A stretch of DNA of 64,000 nucleotides from the NCBI RefSeq assembly GCF_034059295.1, contig NZ_CP139141.1, forward strand, positions 2,091,001-2,155,000. The letters are read 5' to 3'. Under the pieces are notes generated by a model. The model was not told the DNA's origin, did no database searches, and saw nothing but the letters and a program-made list of their open reading frames with translations. Of the stretch, positions 44,097 to 52,726 are shown piece after piece. How positions within the stretch are numbered: the first letter of the stretch is position 1; every line of letters starts with the position of its first letter. A program made the position numbers and the translations under genes. Source of the stretch: Pseudomonas sp. HR96. Its GTDB lineage: Bacteria; Pseudomonadota; Gammaproteobacteria; Pseudomonadales; Pseudomonadaceae.

Positions 44097-46475
44097 ATGA
44101 AATTCAGTGAACAGTGGCTGCGCGGCTGGGTCAGCCCGCAAGTCTCCCGCGACGAACTGGTAGCGCGCCTGTCCATGGCCGGCCTGGAAGTCGACAGCGT
44201 GACCCTGGCCGCCGGTGAATTCACCGGGGTGGTCGTGGGCGAAGTGCTTTCTACCGAACAACACCCGGACGCTGACAAGCTGCGCGTATGCCAGGTCAGC
44301 GACGGCCAGGAAACCTTCCAGGTGGTGTGCGGCGCGCCCAACGTGCGCCCCGGCCTGAAGATTCCGTTCGCCAGGATCGGCGCCGAACTGCCGGGCGACT
44401 TCAAGATCAAGAAGGCCAAGCTGCGGGGAGTCGAGTCCAACGGTATGCTCTGCTCGCAGTCCGAACTGCAAGTGGGCGAGGGCAACGACGGCCTGATGGA
44501 ACTGCCGGCCGACGCGCCGGTAGGCGAAGATTTCCGCATCTACCTGCAACTGGACGATGCCAGCATCGAGGTCGACCTGACCCCCAATCGCGGCGACTGC
44601 CTGTCGCTGGCTGGCCTTGCCCGTGAAGTCGGCGCCCTGTACGCCGTGCCGGTCACCCGTCCGGCCGTGCCTACCGTGGCCCCGGTCAATGACGAAGTGC
44701 GCTCCATCGACGTGCTGGCACCCAATGCCTGCCCGCGCTACCTCGGCCGCGTCATCCGCAACGTCGACCTCTCGCGCCCGACCCCGCTGTGGATGGTCGA
44801 GCGCCTGCGCCGCGCTGACGTTCGCAGCATCGACGCGGCCGTCGACATCACCAACTACGTGATGCTCGAACTCGGCCAGCCGCTGCACGCCTTCGATCTC
44901 GCCGAAATCAACGGCGGTATCCGCGTGCGCATGGCCGAGCAGGGCGAGAAGCTGGTCCTGCTCGACGGCCAGGAAGTCTCCCTGCGCAGCGACACGCTGG
45001 TCATCGCCGACCACTCCCGCGCGCTGGCCATTGCCGGCGTGATGGGCGGCGAGCACAGCGGTGTCAGCGCCACGACCCGCGACGTGTTCCTTGAAAGCGC
45101 CTTCTTCGACCAGATCGCCGTGGCCGGCAAGGCCCGCTCGTACGGCCTACACACCGATGCCTCGCACCGCTACGAGCGCGGCGTCGACTGGCGCCTGGCC
45201 CGCGAAGCCATGGAGCGCGCCACCGGCCTGCTGCTGGAAATCACCGGCGGCGAGCCCGGTCCGGTCATCGAGGTGGTCAGCGAGCAACACCTGCCGAACA
45301 TCGCGCCGATCATCCTGCGTGCCGAACGCGTCAGCCAGATGCTGGGCATGCAGATGAGCGCCGTGGAAGTCGAAGGGCTGCTGGTCGGCCTGGGCCTGGG
45401 CGTGACCGCTCAGGGGCAAGGCCAATGGCTGGTTGAAGTGCCAAGCCATCGCTTCGACATCAGCCTGGAAGTCGACCTGATCGAAGAACTGGCTCGCCTC
45501 TACGGCTACAACCGCCTGCCGGTTCGCTACCCCCAGGCGCGCCTGGCCCCGCAAGCCAAGGCCGAGGCCAAGAGCGAGCTGCCCGCGCTGCGTCGCCTGC
45601 TGGTCGCCCGCGGCTACCAGGAAGCGATCACCTACAGCTTCATCGATCCCAAGTGGTTCGAGCTGTTCAACCCAGGCGTAGAGCCGCTGCTGTTGGCCAA
45701 CCCGATCTCCGCCGACATGGCCGCCATGCGCTCGACCCTGTGGCCCGGCCTGATCAAGGTGCTGCAGCACAACCTCAACCGCCAGCAGGATCGCGTGCGT
45801 CTGTTCGAAAGCGGCCTGCGCTTTATCGGCCAGCTCGACGGCCTGAAGCAGGAAGCCATGCTCGCCGGCGTCGTCTGCGGCAGCCGCCTGCCGGAAGGCT
45901 GGGCTCAGGGCAAGGACGGCGTCGACTTCTTCGACGTCAAGGCCGACGTCGAAGCCATTCTCGGTTTTGCCGGTGCTCAGGGCGCGTTCACCTTCGTACC
46001 CGGCCAGCACCCGGCCCTGCATCCCGGCCAGACCGCGAAGATCGAGCGTGACGGTCGCGAAGTCGGCTACCTGGGTGCCCTGCACCCGGAGCTGGTGAAG
46101 ACTTTGGGCCTGGATCGTCCGGTTTTCGTCTTCGAGCTGATCCTGGCCGAAGTGGCGGCAGGCAAACTGCCGAAATTCCAGGAGCTATCGCGCTTCCCTG
46201 AAGTGCGCCGCGACCTGGCCCTGATCGCTGATCGCGAGGTGCCATCCGCCGCGGTTCTTGAAATCATCCGCGAGAATGCTGGCGAATGGCTCACAGACCT
46301 CAGGCTATTTGATGTCTACCAAGGTAAAGGCATTGATCCGCATAGAAAAAGCCTCGCAGTCGGCTTGACCTGGCAGCATCCATCGCGCACTCTTAACGAC
46401 GATGAGGTGAACTCCACGACGCAAGCCATCCTCACCTCGCTCGAACAAAGGTTGAACGCCACGTTAAGGAAGTAG
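44097..46475 (+). CDS. pheT: Phenylalanyl-tRNA synthetase beta subunit
   Basis: A 792-residue subunit with tRNA-binding domain (about 39-148, VVVGEVLSTEQHPDADKLRV and CGAPNVRPGL), B3/B4 editing domain (ITNYVMLELGQPLHAFDLAE), B5 domain, catalytic-like domain (ARLYGYNRLPVRYPQ; LPALRRLLVARGYQEAITYS) and C-terminal FDX-ACB anticodon-binding domain (about 698-792, SRFPEVRRDLALIADREVPS). Complete and standard. ihfA starts 3 bases after the stop. Confidence 0.98.
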   Translation: MKFSEQWLRGWVSPQVSRDELVARLSMAGLEVDSVTLAAGEFTGVVVGEVLSTEQHPDADKLRVCQVSDGQETFQVVCGAPNVRPGLKIPFARIGAELPGDFKIKKAKLRGVESNGMLCSQSELQVGEGNDGLMELPADAPVGEDFRIYLQLDDASIEVDLTPNRGDCLSLAGLAREVGALYAVPVTRPAVPTVAPVNDEVRSIDVLAPNACPRYLGRVIRNVDLSRPTPLWMVERLRRADVRSIDAAVDITNYVMLELGQPLHAFDLAEINGGIRVRMAEQGEKLVLLDGQEVSLRSDTLVIADHSRALAIAGVMGGEHSGVSATTRDVFLESAFFDQIAVAGKARSYGLHTDASHRYERGVDWRLAREAMERATGLLLEITGGEPGPVIEVVSEQHLPNIAPIILRAERVSQMLGMQMSAVEVEGLLVGLGLGVTAQGQGQWLVEVPSHRFDISLEVDLIEELARLYGYNRLPVRYPQARLAPQAKAEAKSELPALRRLLVARGYQEAITYSFIDPKWFELFNPGVEPLLLANPISADMAAMRSTLWPGLIKVLQHNLNRQQDRVRLFESGLRFIGQLDGLKQEAMLAGVVCGSRLPEGWAQGKDGVDFFDVKADVEAILGFAGAQGAFTFVPGQHPALHPGQTAKIERDGREVGYLGALHPELVKTLGLDRPVFVFELILAEVAAGKLPKFQELSRFPEVRRDLALIADREVPSAAVLEIIRENAGEWLTDLRLFDVYQGKGIDPHRKSLAVGLTWQHPSRTLNDDEVNSTTQAILTSLEQRLNATLRK

Positions 46476-46478
46476 CGC

Positions 46479-46781
46479 ATGGGGGCTCTGACGAAAGCTG
46501 AAATGGCGGAACGTCTTTATGAAGAGCTGGGCCTGAACAAACGGGAGGCCAAGGAATTGGTCGAGCTGTTTTTCGAAGAAATCAGGCACGCTCTTGAAGA
46601 CAACGAGCAGGTCAAATTGTCGGGTTTCGGCAATTTCGACCTTCGGGACAAACGCCAGCGGCCCGGCCGCAACCCGAAAACGGGTGAAGAAATCCCGATC
46701 ACGGCTCGCCGTGTGGTCACCTTTCGTCCAGGGCAGAAGTTGAAGGCCCGAGTTGAGGCATATGCTGGAACCAAGTCATAA
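46479..46781 (+). CDS. ihfA: Integration host factor alpha subunit
   Basis: A 100-residue HU-family DNA-bending protein: [40 protein letters not shown] with the DNA-intercalating proline arm, and [20 protein letters not shown]. It forms IHF with IhfB. Its usual place after pheT is kept; the next gene overlaps it by 20 bases. Confidence 0.98.
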   Translation: MGALTKAEMAERLYEELGLNKREAKELVELFFEEIRHALEDNEQVKLSGFGNFDLRDKRQRPGRNPKTGEEIPITARRVVTFRPGQKLKARVEAYAGTKS

Positions 46782-47118
46782 CGACGAACTCCCGCCCATT
46801 CCCGGCAAACGCTACTTCACCATCGGTGAAGTCAGCGACCTGTGCGCGGTCAAGCCCCATGTGCTGCGCTACTGGGAACAGGAATTCACCCAGCTCAACC
46901 CGGTCAAGCGCCGCGGCAACCGACGGTATTACCAGCGCCAGGACGTGCTGATGATCCGCCAGATCCGCGCGCTGCTTTACGAGCAGGGCTTCACCATCGG
47001 CGGCGCACGCTTGCGCCTGTCCGGCGACGAGGCCAAGGACGACACTACCCAGTACAAGCAACTGATTCGGCAGATGATCTCCGAGCTGGAAGACGTACTG
47101 GTTGTGTTGAAGAAATAA
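46762..47118 (+). CDS. MerR-family regulator
   Basis: A 118-residue protein with an N-terminal MerR helix-turn-helix: [40 protein letters not shown] and [12 protein letters not shown], then a C-terminal dimerisation helix ([18 protein letters not shown]). There are no metal-binding cysteines. This small regulator follows ihfA in most Pseudomonas and related genera; its targets are unknown. ATG 46762 lies inside ihfA, so translation is coupled. Confidence 0.93.
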   Translation: MLEPSHNDELPPIPGKRYFTIGEVSDLCAVKPHVLRYWEQEFTQLNPVKRRGNRRYYQRQDVLMIRQIRALLYEQGFTIGGARLRLSGDEAKDDTTQYKQLIRQMISELEDVLVVLKK

Positions 47119-47234
47119 AGCGCGAAAAGTACTTCCTTAATCGTCGGGGTTAGGGTATATTTTTCAACGTTTTCAGAGGCTTGGAAACGCTCTAGGCTTC
47201 AACACCGGTAGTTTCAGGTTTGTATCGCCTTCGT

Positions 47235-47311
47235 CGGGGCGTAGCGCAGCCCGGTAGCGCACTTGCATGGGGTGCAAGGGGTCGAGTGTTCGAATCACTC
47301 CGTCCCGACCA
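47235..47311 (+). tRNA. tRNA-Pro (anticodon GGG)
   Basis: A 77-base cloverleaf with acceptor CGGGGCG/CGTCCCG (one G-T wobble), encoded CCA, anticodon stem CTTGC/GCAAG around ATGGGGT, anticodon GGG, and a T arm with GTTCGAATC. The 3' end is a typical integrase target, and a decayed integrase follows 80 bases downstream, facing the tRNA. Confidence 0.97.
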
Positions 47312-47390
47312 TTATTTTCAATGACTTAGGCCATTTCCGCGAGGGGTGGCCTTTTTCATGTGCGTGACTTTTGCGTGACATCTCTGTTTT

Positions 47391-47853
47391 TCATGCTTGC
47401 CTCCGCTTCAAAATTGTTAGCACCGGCCTTCGCGAGTCGGTCGCTGATACCTTGTTGGCCGCTTCAATCAGCTGATCCAACTCCGCCGCGGAGTAGTGGC
47501 TGGTGATGCTGCCGTTCTTGTGCCCCAAGAGCGCTTTGCGATCTTCCTCAGTCACGCCTGCTGCACGAAGCCTTCTCCCAAAGGTGTGGTTCAGGTCGTG
47601 AATGCGGATATTCGCGAAACTCTCATGGGCCGGCCGCAGGTACGTCTACTGCCATTTCTTCGTCGCTCTGACCCGCGCCTTCTTCCAGGCTGAGTCGTTC
47701 ATGCGGTGGACCATCGTTTCATTCCCTTCCCCATCTGGCTTGCCAAACGGGAACACGAACCGCGTGTGTTTGCCGCGCTGCTGGTCGATGACCGACTTGG
47801 CAACCCCGTTCAGCACCACCAGGCGTATCTCCTTTCGGCACTCGCTGGCGCTC
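47391..47853 (-). pseudogene. Tyrosine recombinase (integrase) remnant
   Basis: The minus strand encodes the catalytic half of a phage-type integrase in one frame: RLVVLNGVAKSVIDQQRGKH, FVFPFGKPDGEGNETMVHRM, an in-frame TAG after ATKKWQ (near 47650), then RIHDLNHTFGRRLRAAGVTE, DRKALLGHKNGSITSHYSAA. The usual HDLRHTF has become HDLNHTF, losing a catalytic arginine, while the LLGHK histidine and the HYS tyrosine remain. The N-terminal half is missing. Its position beside tRNA-Pro marks an old integration event. Confidence 0.85.
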
Positions 47854-48017
47854 GCTGCGATGCGGATTGGTGTCCTGATTGGCCGCTTTTACAATCGCGC
47901 GGGATTCGATGTAGGCGTCTGCCCAGGCATCGAGCTCATGCCGATCGAACGCCACGCCCTGCTTTCCGATGGGGAATTCGCGAACGTGGCAACTGTGCAA
48001 GATCTGCAAACCAATGA
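47845..48017 (-). pseudogene. Possible excisionase-like or integrase N-terminal fragment
   Basis: In a different frame from the integrase remnant, the minus strand reads VREFPIGKQGVAFDRHELDA followed by WADAYIESRA. This resembles the end of small AlpA/excisionase-type helix-turn-helix proteins carried next to integrases. No start or complete domain can be defined, and the assignment is tentative. Confidence 0.35.
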
Positions 48018-48020
48018 CTA

Positions 48021-50267
48021 TCATTGCTTTGCAAGAAGAGCCTGAGCATCGTGTTTTAGAAGCGGTGGACTGTACAAAAATCCCTGGACATAGGGGCAAC
48101 CAAGACTCTTCAGCCGATGCAACTGGCTCTGCGTTTCCACCCCTTCAGCTACGATGGCAAGATCCAAGGCTTGGCCGAGCGAGAAGATGCTTTTCACGAT
48201 CGCAACGGTTCGCTCGTGGTGCATCATGCGGGAAATAAATGACCGATCAATCTTGATCACGTCGATGGGATACCGATCAATGTAGCTGAGCGAGCTATAA
48301 CCCGTACCAAAATCGTCCAGCGCTATGCGAATCTGTTGAGCCCGGAGCTTTTCCAAGGTCAGTGCGATGACTTCTGGCTCATGCAGGAAAACCGATTCGG
48401 TGATTTCGATCTGAAGAACCCGTGGATCGAAGCCGGTCTCAGCCAGAATACCTGCGACCTGAGCCGCAAAGTCCAGTCGGTTAAGCTCGACCCCGGACAC
48501 ATTCACGTTGAGCTTGATTGGCCTGTTTGGCATCTGGTCACTCCAGCTCTTGACCTCTTTGCAAGCCGTGCGCATCACCCACCGCCCAAGCTCGTAGATG
48601 ACCCCGATGTCTTCAGCCAAGCTGATGAAAACGTCAGGAGCGATGTTCCCCAAAGTTGGATGAGACCACCGAACAAGTGCTTCAAAGCCCACAACTTCTT
48701 CAGTCATGACTGAAAATATTGGCTGATAGACGAGGTAGAGTTCATCACGAGAAATGGCATGCTTGAGTGCATTCTGCATGACCAGCATATCGATCGACGC
48801 CTGACGCATCGACAAATCAAAAATGGCCCAGCGTCCTCGACCCTTCTTTTTTGCCGCGTACATGGCCACATCGGCATCGCGAACGAGGTCCTCAGCCGTA
48901 TTGTGCTGAGCGTCAAGCGTCACGATACCAATGCTGCAAGAAGTAAAAAGCAGTTGTCCGTCGATCTCGATGGTGGAACTCAACGCCTGTGTTACTCGGT
49001 CCGCCGTCAAAACCGCCCGCTCATGATGCGACTCGCCGCTGACAAGAATGGCGAATTCATCCCCGCCGATGCGTGCAACCAGCGCGTCGGGATCCACACA
49101 ACGACTCAAACGATTGGCGACACGTTTGAGCAACTTGTCACCTGCATGATGCCCCATACCATCGTTAACGTATTTGAACCGATCAAGATCCAGATAGAGC
49201 ACTGTGGCTGCCCCAATGCTGTCGGGTGACGATTGGCTGAACACCTGTTTCAAGCGCTCCATGAAACAGGCTCGGTTTTTGAGTTTGGTGAGTTCATCGT
49301 GGGACGCAGCGTAGGAGAGCTCATCCTGTATGCGCTCGCGCTCGACCAGCCGAGACTCAAGCTTCAAACGCTCTTCCCGGTCCACCTGCAATTGCAGTAA
49401 CACTTGCTCAGCTTTTTTCCGCTCCGTAATGTCCCGTTGCACGGAAACCCAGTGAGTGAACCAGCCTTTCTCGTTTGCCACAGGGACGATGCTTAGCTGC
49501 ACCCAAAACCGGGTTCCGTCCCGACGGGCATTGATGAGCTCTACTTCGACGGGTTTCCACTGCTGGAGTGCTTCTTTCAGTTGCCGAAGGGTCTCACGGC
49601 TCGTTTCCTCACATTGTAAGATCCGCGGCGTTTGACCCATGACTTCGTCGAGAGCAAAACCAGTGGTAGCCAAGAAAGCTGGATTGCAGTAGACGATCCG
49701 CGGTCCAGGAAGGTCGATAGGTTCAGCTTCGGTAATCAGTATTGCATCCTTGGCATGAACAACCACTGATTCGAGGAGACGAAGACGTTCAATGGCTGCC
49801 AAGCCGCCAGATGCGGTGTCGGGTCCAGGCTGGATGATCGTATGCAAACCAGCGGCATGAGTCTGAAGCCCATAGACTTGGGCAGCGCTGAGCCTTTTAT
49901 GAGGCAATGGGATCATTACCAGCACCACGCCAATCAGTTCGCCTAGAGGGCTACGTACGGCCGTGCATATCAGAAATTCATTGGCCACCTGTAACAGACC
50001 CGTCGGGACTGGCAGGTTGGGGGGCATTACCTCAGCAACATCGACCACATCGCCGTACGACAGAATCATCTGAAGCCACACATCTACGGCATGGTCGTCG
50101 CTCAAACCCGTCACTTGCGCTTGGGCCGATGCAACGCTCCAATGGGCACCATTACGCACCATGAGGAGGGCGCTTGAACACCCAGTCAGGTAGGAGACAG
50201 CCTTGACGAAACGTTCAAAAACGGCCTGCTCATCGGAGCCGAGGACGGGCATGGGCATGGGAGCCAT
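48021..50267 (-). CDS. Soluble GAF-PAS-GGDEF-EAL protein
   Basis: A 748-residue protein without membrane helices. A GAF-like N-terminus (about 10-145) is followed by a PAS/PAC domain (about 163-283, IVYCNPAFLATTGFALDEVM and GWFTHWVSVQRDITERK), GGDEF with intact motif (G401-G-D-E-F405) and EAL with intact E529-A-L and DDFGTGYSSLSYIDRYPIDV, EGVETQ. Both cyclic-di-GMP activities are possible. ATG 50267 has AAGG 8 bases upstream; a TTG at 50300 is in frame. It lies in the tRNA-Pro accessory segment, and its codon use looks less GC-biased than the surrounding chromosome, which supports acquisition. Confidence 0.92.
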   Translation of the reverse strand: MAPMPMPVLGSDEQAVFERFVKAVSYLTGCSSALLMVRNGAHWSVASAQAQVTGLSDDHAVDVWLQMILSYGDVVDVAEVMPPNLPVPTGLLQVANEFLICTAVRSPLGELIGVVLVMIPLPHKRLSAAQVYGLQTHAAGLHTIIQPGPDTASGGLAAIERLRLLESVVVHAKDAILITEAEPIDLPGPRIVYCNPAFLATTGFALDEVMGQTPRILQCEETSRETLRQLKEALQQWKPVEVELINARRDGTRFWVQLSIVPVANEKGWFTHWVSVQRDITERKKAEQVLLQLQVDREERLKLESRLVERERIQDELSYAASHDELTKLKNRACFMERLKQVFSQSSPDSIGAATVLYLDLDRFKYVNDGMGHHAGDKLLKRVANRLSRCVDPDALVARIGGDEFAILVSGESHHERAVLTADRVTQALSSTIEIDGQLLFTSCSIGIVTLDAQHNTAEDLVRDADVAMYAAKKKGRGRWAIFDLSMRQASIDMLVMQNALKHAISRDELYLVYQPIFSVMTEEVVGFEALVRWSHPTLGNIAPDVFISLAEDIGVIYELGRWVMRTACKEVKSWSDQMPNRPIKLNVNVSGVELNRLDFAAQVAGILAETGFDPRVLQIEITESVFLHEPEVIALTLEKLRAQQIRIALDDFGTGYSSLSYIDRYPIDVIKIDRSFISRMMHHERTVAIVKSIFSLGQALDLAIVAEGVETQSQLHRLKSLGCPYVQGFLYSPPLLKHDAQALLAKQ

Positions 50268-50300
50268 GGGAATTACCTTAAAGGGGAGACAGATGTCCAA

Positions 50301-50682
50301 TCCGGGTTTCGATCCATCCAGATATCCAGTCGCTGCATACCTTACGAGACATCTTCCCTAACCTCTGCGGCATCACACGCTTACACCAGGGTTATGAGGA
50401 ATGCTTGGAAAGCTGAGATCAGACACACACGAGGGTTCTGTACCATCTGATCCCATCATGATGACTAAGTGCCACTACTGCTTGATGTTATTTTCTATGA
50501 GCCCAATTCGTATGGATGATTGGTGCCGTTCGTGCCAAACGCCTAACGACCGGAACCGGCCACCATTGCCCAGATTCAACCAAGGCAGTGGGCTAGCCGG
50601 CACCCTATACAAAAACTTTCCGTCCGCAGATCAATGCAGAGCGCGTAGGGCATGTGATTAAGTCCCCAGCGCAAAAAAATCA
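50301..50682. other. Intergenic region with a doubtful small ORF
   Basis: About 380 bases. A plus-strand frame from 50458 to 50661 would encode MMTKCHYCLMLFSMSPIRMD followed by DWCRSC, two CxxC pairs that resemble a zinc ribbon, but no ribosome binding site is visible and the rest is featureless. I do not call it a gene. Confidence 0.3.
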
Positions 50683-50886
50683 TTACCTAAGTTCGATGGC
50701 TTCGATCCGCAGGCGACGCTCAATGACCATTTTGTCAGCGATTCGAGCGGCGAGCTCCACTGCTTCCTCCCACTGGTTATCCAGTCCTTTCGTAGTGGGC
50801 AGACCATTACTTTTGGCGGTGGCCAGGGCCGCCGAGAAATAAGTATCCCACGCCACCTTCTCATCTTCATTCAACCGGATAGCCAT
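50683..50886 (-). CDS. Hypothetical protein, 67 aa
   Basis: A small helical protein MAIRLNEDEKVAWDTYFSAA, continuing through EEAVELAARIADKMVIERRL. AAGGA lies 7 bases before ATG 50886. No family is recognised. It lies in the accessory segment between the cyclic-di-GMP gene and the broken umuC. Confidence 0.65.
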   Translation of the reverse strand: MAIRLNEDEKVAWDTYFSAALATAKSNGLPTTKGLDNQWEEAVELAARIADKMVIERRLRIEAIELR

Positions 50887-51040
50887 GCTTCGATCCTTAA
50901 ACAACGCTGAGTTCAATCGCCCGGGATTCCGGCTCGAAATGTCTGGAACAGACGCATAGACCCTGTAGCGATTCCATTTTCGGTAAGGCAGCGGTTCCTG
51001 ATCACTCGTTCAATTTGGTGATAGGGCCAAGGTTGATGAG

Positions 51041-51583
51041 CGTGAACAGTCCACAACTGATCGAGCCTAGTCGTGTAGCTCTGGCTCCATGAGCTCTCGG
51101 CGCATCGCCCAGTCCGGGTTGGCCAGCACGCTTGCAGCTTGCAGCGCCCAGCGTGCCGCGTACCCAGCGCCCATTGATCTCGTCCAAGACGGCCATCAGC
51201 CTGTTGGTGGTCACCGGCTGCTGGACGGAAAACAGATCATCCGTGAATCGCCCGGCTGCCGCAGATCGAGCAGTAGCACCTCGGCCTTGCTGTATCGAAA
51301 GCCCGGCCGGTAAAGGTAGTCGATCGCCGGCACTGAAGGCCACGATGCCGTGCTTGCGTAGCTGGTCCTTGATCTGGAAGTAGGGCGCGCACATCTTCAC
51401 GAACGGATTGGCGTCGTAGCTGCGCGCGATCACGCAGCCATCGTTGTTCGACAGCACCACGATCGGCACCTTGGCCAGGTCAGGCCGAAACACCCGCTCG
51501 CAGGAAGCGTAGAACGAGTTGCAGTCGATCAGGGCAAAGACCGGCTCATGCGTAGGTATGGTCGCGCAAGTCTTTGCATGCAA
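51041..51583 (-). pseudogene. umuC: umuC remnant with internal deletion and frameshifts
   Basis: The minus strand keeps the N-terminus of a Y-family polymerase V subunit ([53 protein letters not shown]). It then jumps directly to a C-terminal piece in other frames: [20 protein letters not shown], then [35 protein letters not shown], then [10 protein letters not shown] and [14 protein letters not shown]. Around 250 residues of the middle are missing and at least three frame changes are needed. No umuD partner is present. The 5' end abuts a truncated lysR gene. Confidence 0.88.
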
Positions 51584-52390
51584 TTGAGTCGGCTGCGAGA
51601 AATATCGGGCGATCCGTTACTGTTGCCCGGCCCCCGGGGCATGTCGCCCACCGAGCGTGCCCGCCAACTGCGCGTGCCACTGCGTGGAGCGCTGGTAGCT
51701 CTGGAAAGCGCACTGAGTCCTGGTGGTACTTTCGAGCCTGCACTGTCCAGCCAGACCTGGAGGGTGGCTGCCAGCGATTACGCCGCGACCGCTTTGGTCT
51801 GGCCTTCGCTGGCGGCGCTCAGACGATTGGCCCCAAACACACGCCTGGCACTGTTGAATAAAGCTCCCGTCAGCCTTGCCCATGATTTGGAAAACCGCCA
51901 GCTTGATATGGCGCTGCACACCCGCGATGACGCACCGCCGAAAATGCGTCAGCGCTCGCTGTTTCAGGAACGCTATGTATTGGCAGGGCGCCGCGGGCAT
52001 CCCGCTTTGGCAGCCCAGCCATCGCTCCAGGCGTTCTGCGATCTTGAACATGCAGTTATGTCGCCCAATGGCGCCGGATTCATCGGGAGTACTGACCAGG
52101 CACTGGCCGCACAAGGTCTGAAGCGGACGGTCGTATTATCGACCTCCAATTTCAATTCGCTTGTCTCGGCATTGGCTCACAGCGACCTGGTTGCGGTGGT
52201 GCCAGAACGGTTGGTGCGAGATGAGCCTGCGCTTCATGTCCGGGTGCCGCCACTCGCCATTCCAGGTTTCGAAATGCTCATGTTATGGCCCGAGCGACTG
52301 CATCGAGATCCCGCGCATATGTGGCTACGCAACCTCATCGCCTCGACGTGCAAACTGCTTCCAGCGCAGAGCAAGATTGAATTGCAGTAA
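51578..52390 (+). pseudogene. LysR-family regulator lacking its 5' end
   Basis: An open frame of 270 codons from ATG 51578 begins inside the recognition helix of a LysR helix-turn-helix ([31 protein letters not shown]) and continues with a complete effector domain (WRVAASDYAATALVWPSLAA to LLPAQSKIELQ). About 45 N-terminal residues are absent, replaced by the umuC fragment on the other strand. Without the helix-turn-helix it should not bind DNA, so it is scored as a pseudogene although the remaining frame is intact. Confidence 0.8.
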
Positions 52391-52726
52391 TGCCCTCGGG
52401 TCGTCCAATCGCGCTCGATCACACCCCATCATCCGAGTGAAATATCGAAACCCCTGCGCACCGCGTCGGGCAAACTAGTATGACGACAATTTGGCGGAAT
52501 TAGCGGTGTCGTTCAAATCATGCCAGTGCATTGTCGTTTACCTCACCAGTCCTTGGATCCACAATCCATAGCGAAATCGAATAAGCCAAAAAAACGTCGA
52601 AAACCCAAATGTGAAAATTTCGAAAAAATAATCCGCCGGTACATTGACGATCCGTCGTTGTGCAGCTAGAAATGTGTCTACTCCAGCACATCTGGCGACA
52701 ATCGCTCTTGCACAGGACTCAATTCA
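52391..52726. other. Upstream region of the autotransporter
   Basis: About 335 bases without a gene. The second half is AT-rich with A-tracts (around 52585-52630), as in promoters of acquired genes. An AGGA ribosome binding site lies 9 bases before the ATG at 52727. No operator was recognised. Confidence 0.5.

Noticed and set aside
50458..50661. Possible zinc-ribbon mini-protein with two CxxC pairs
   Set aside because: No ribosome binding site and no supporting context; left as a note in the intergenic entry.
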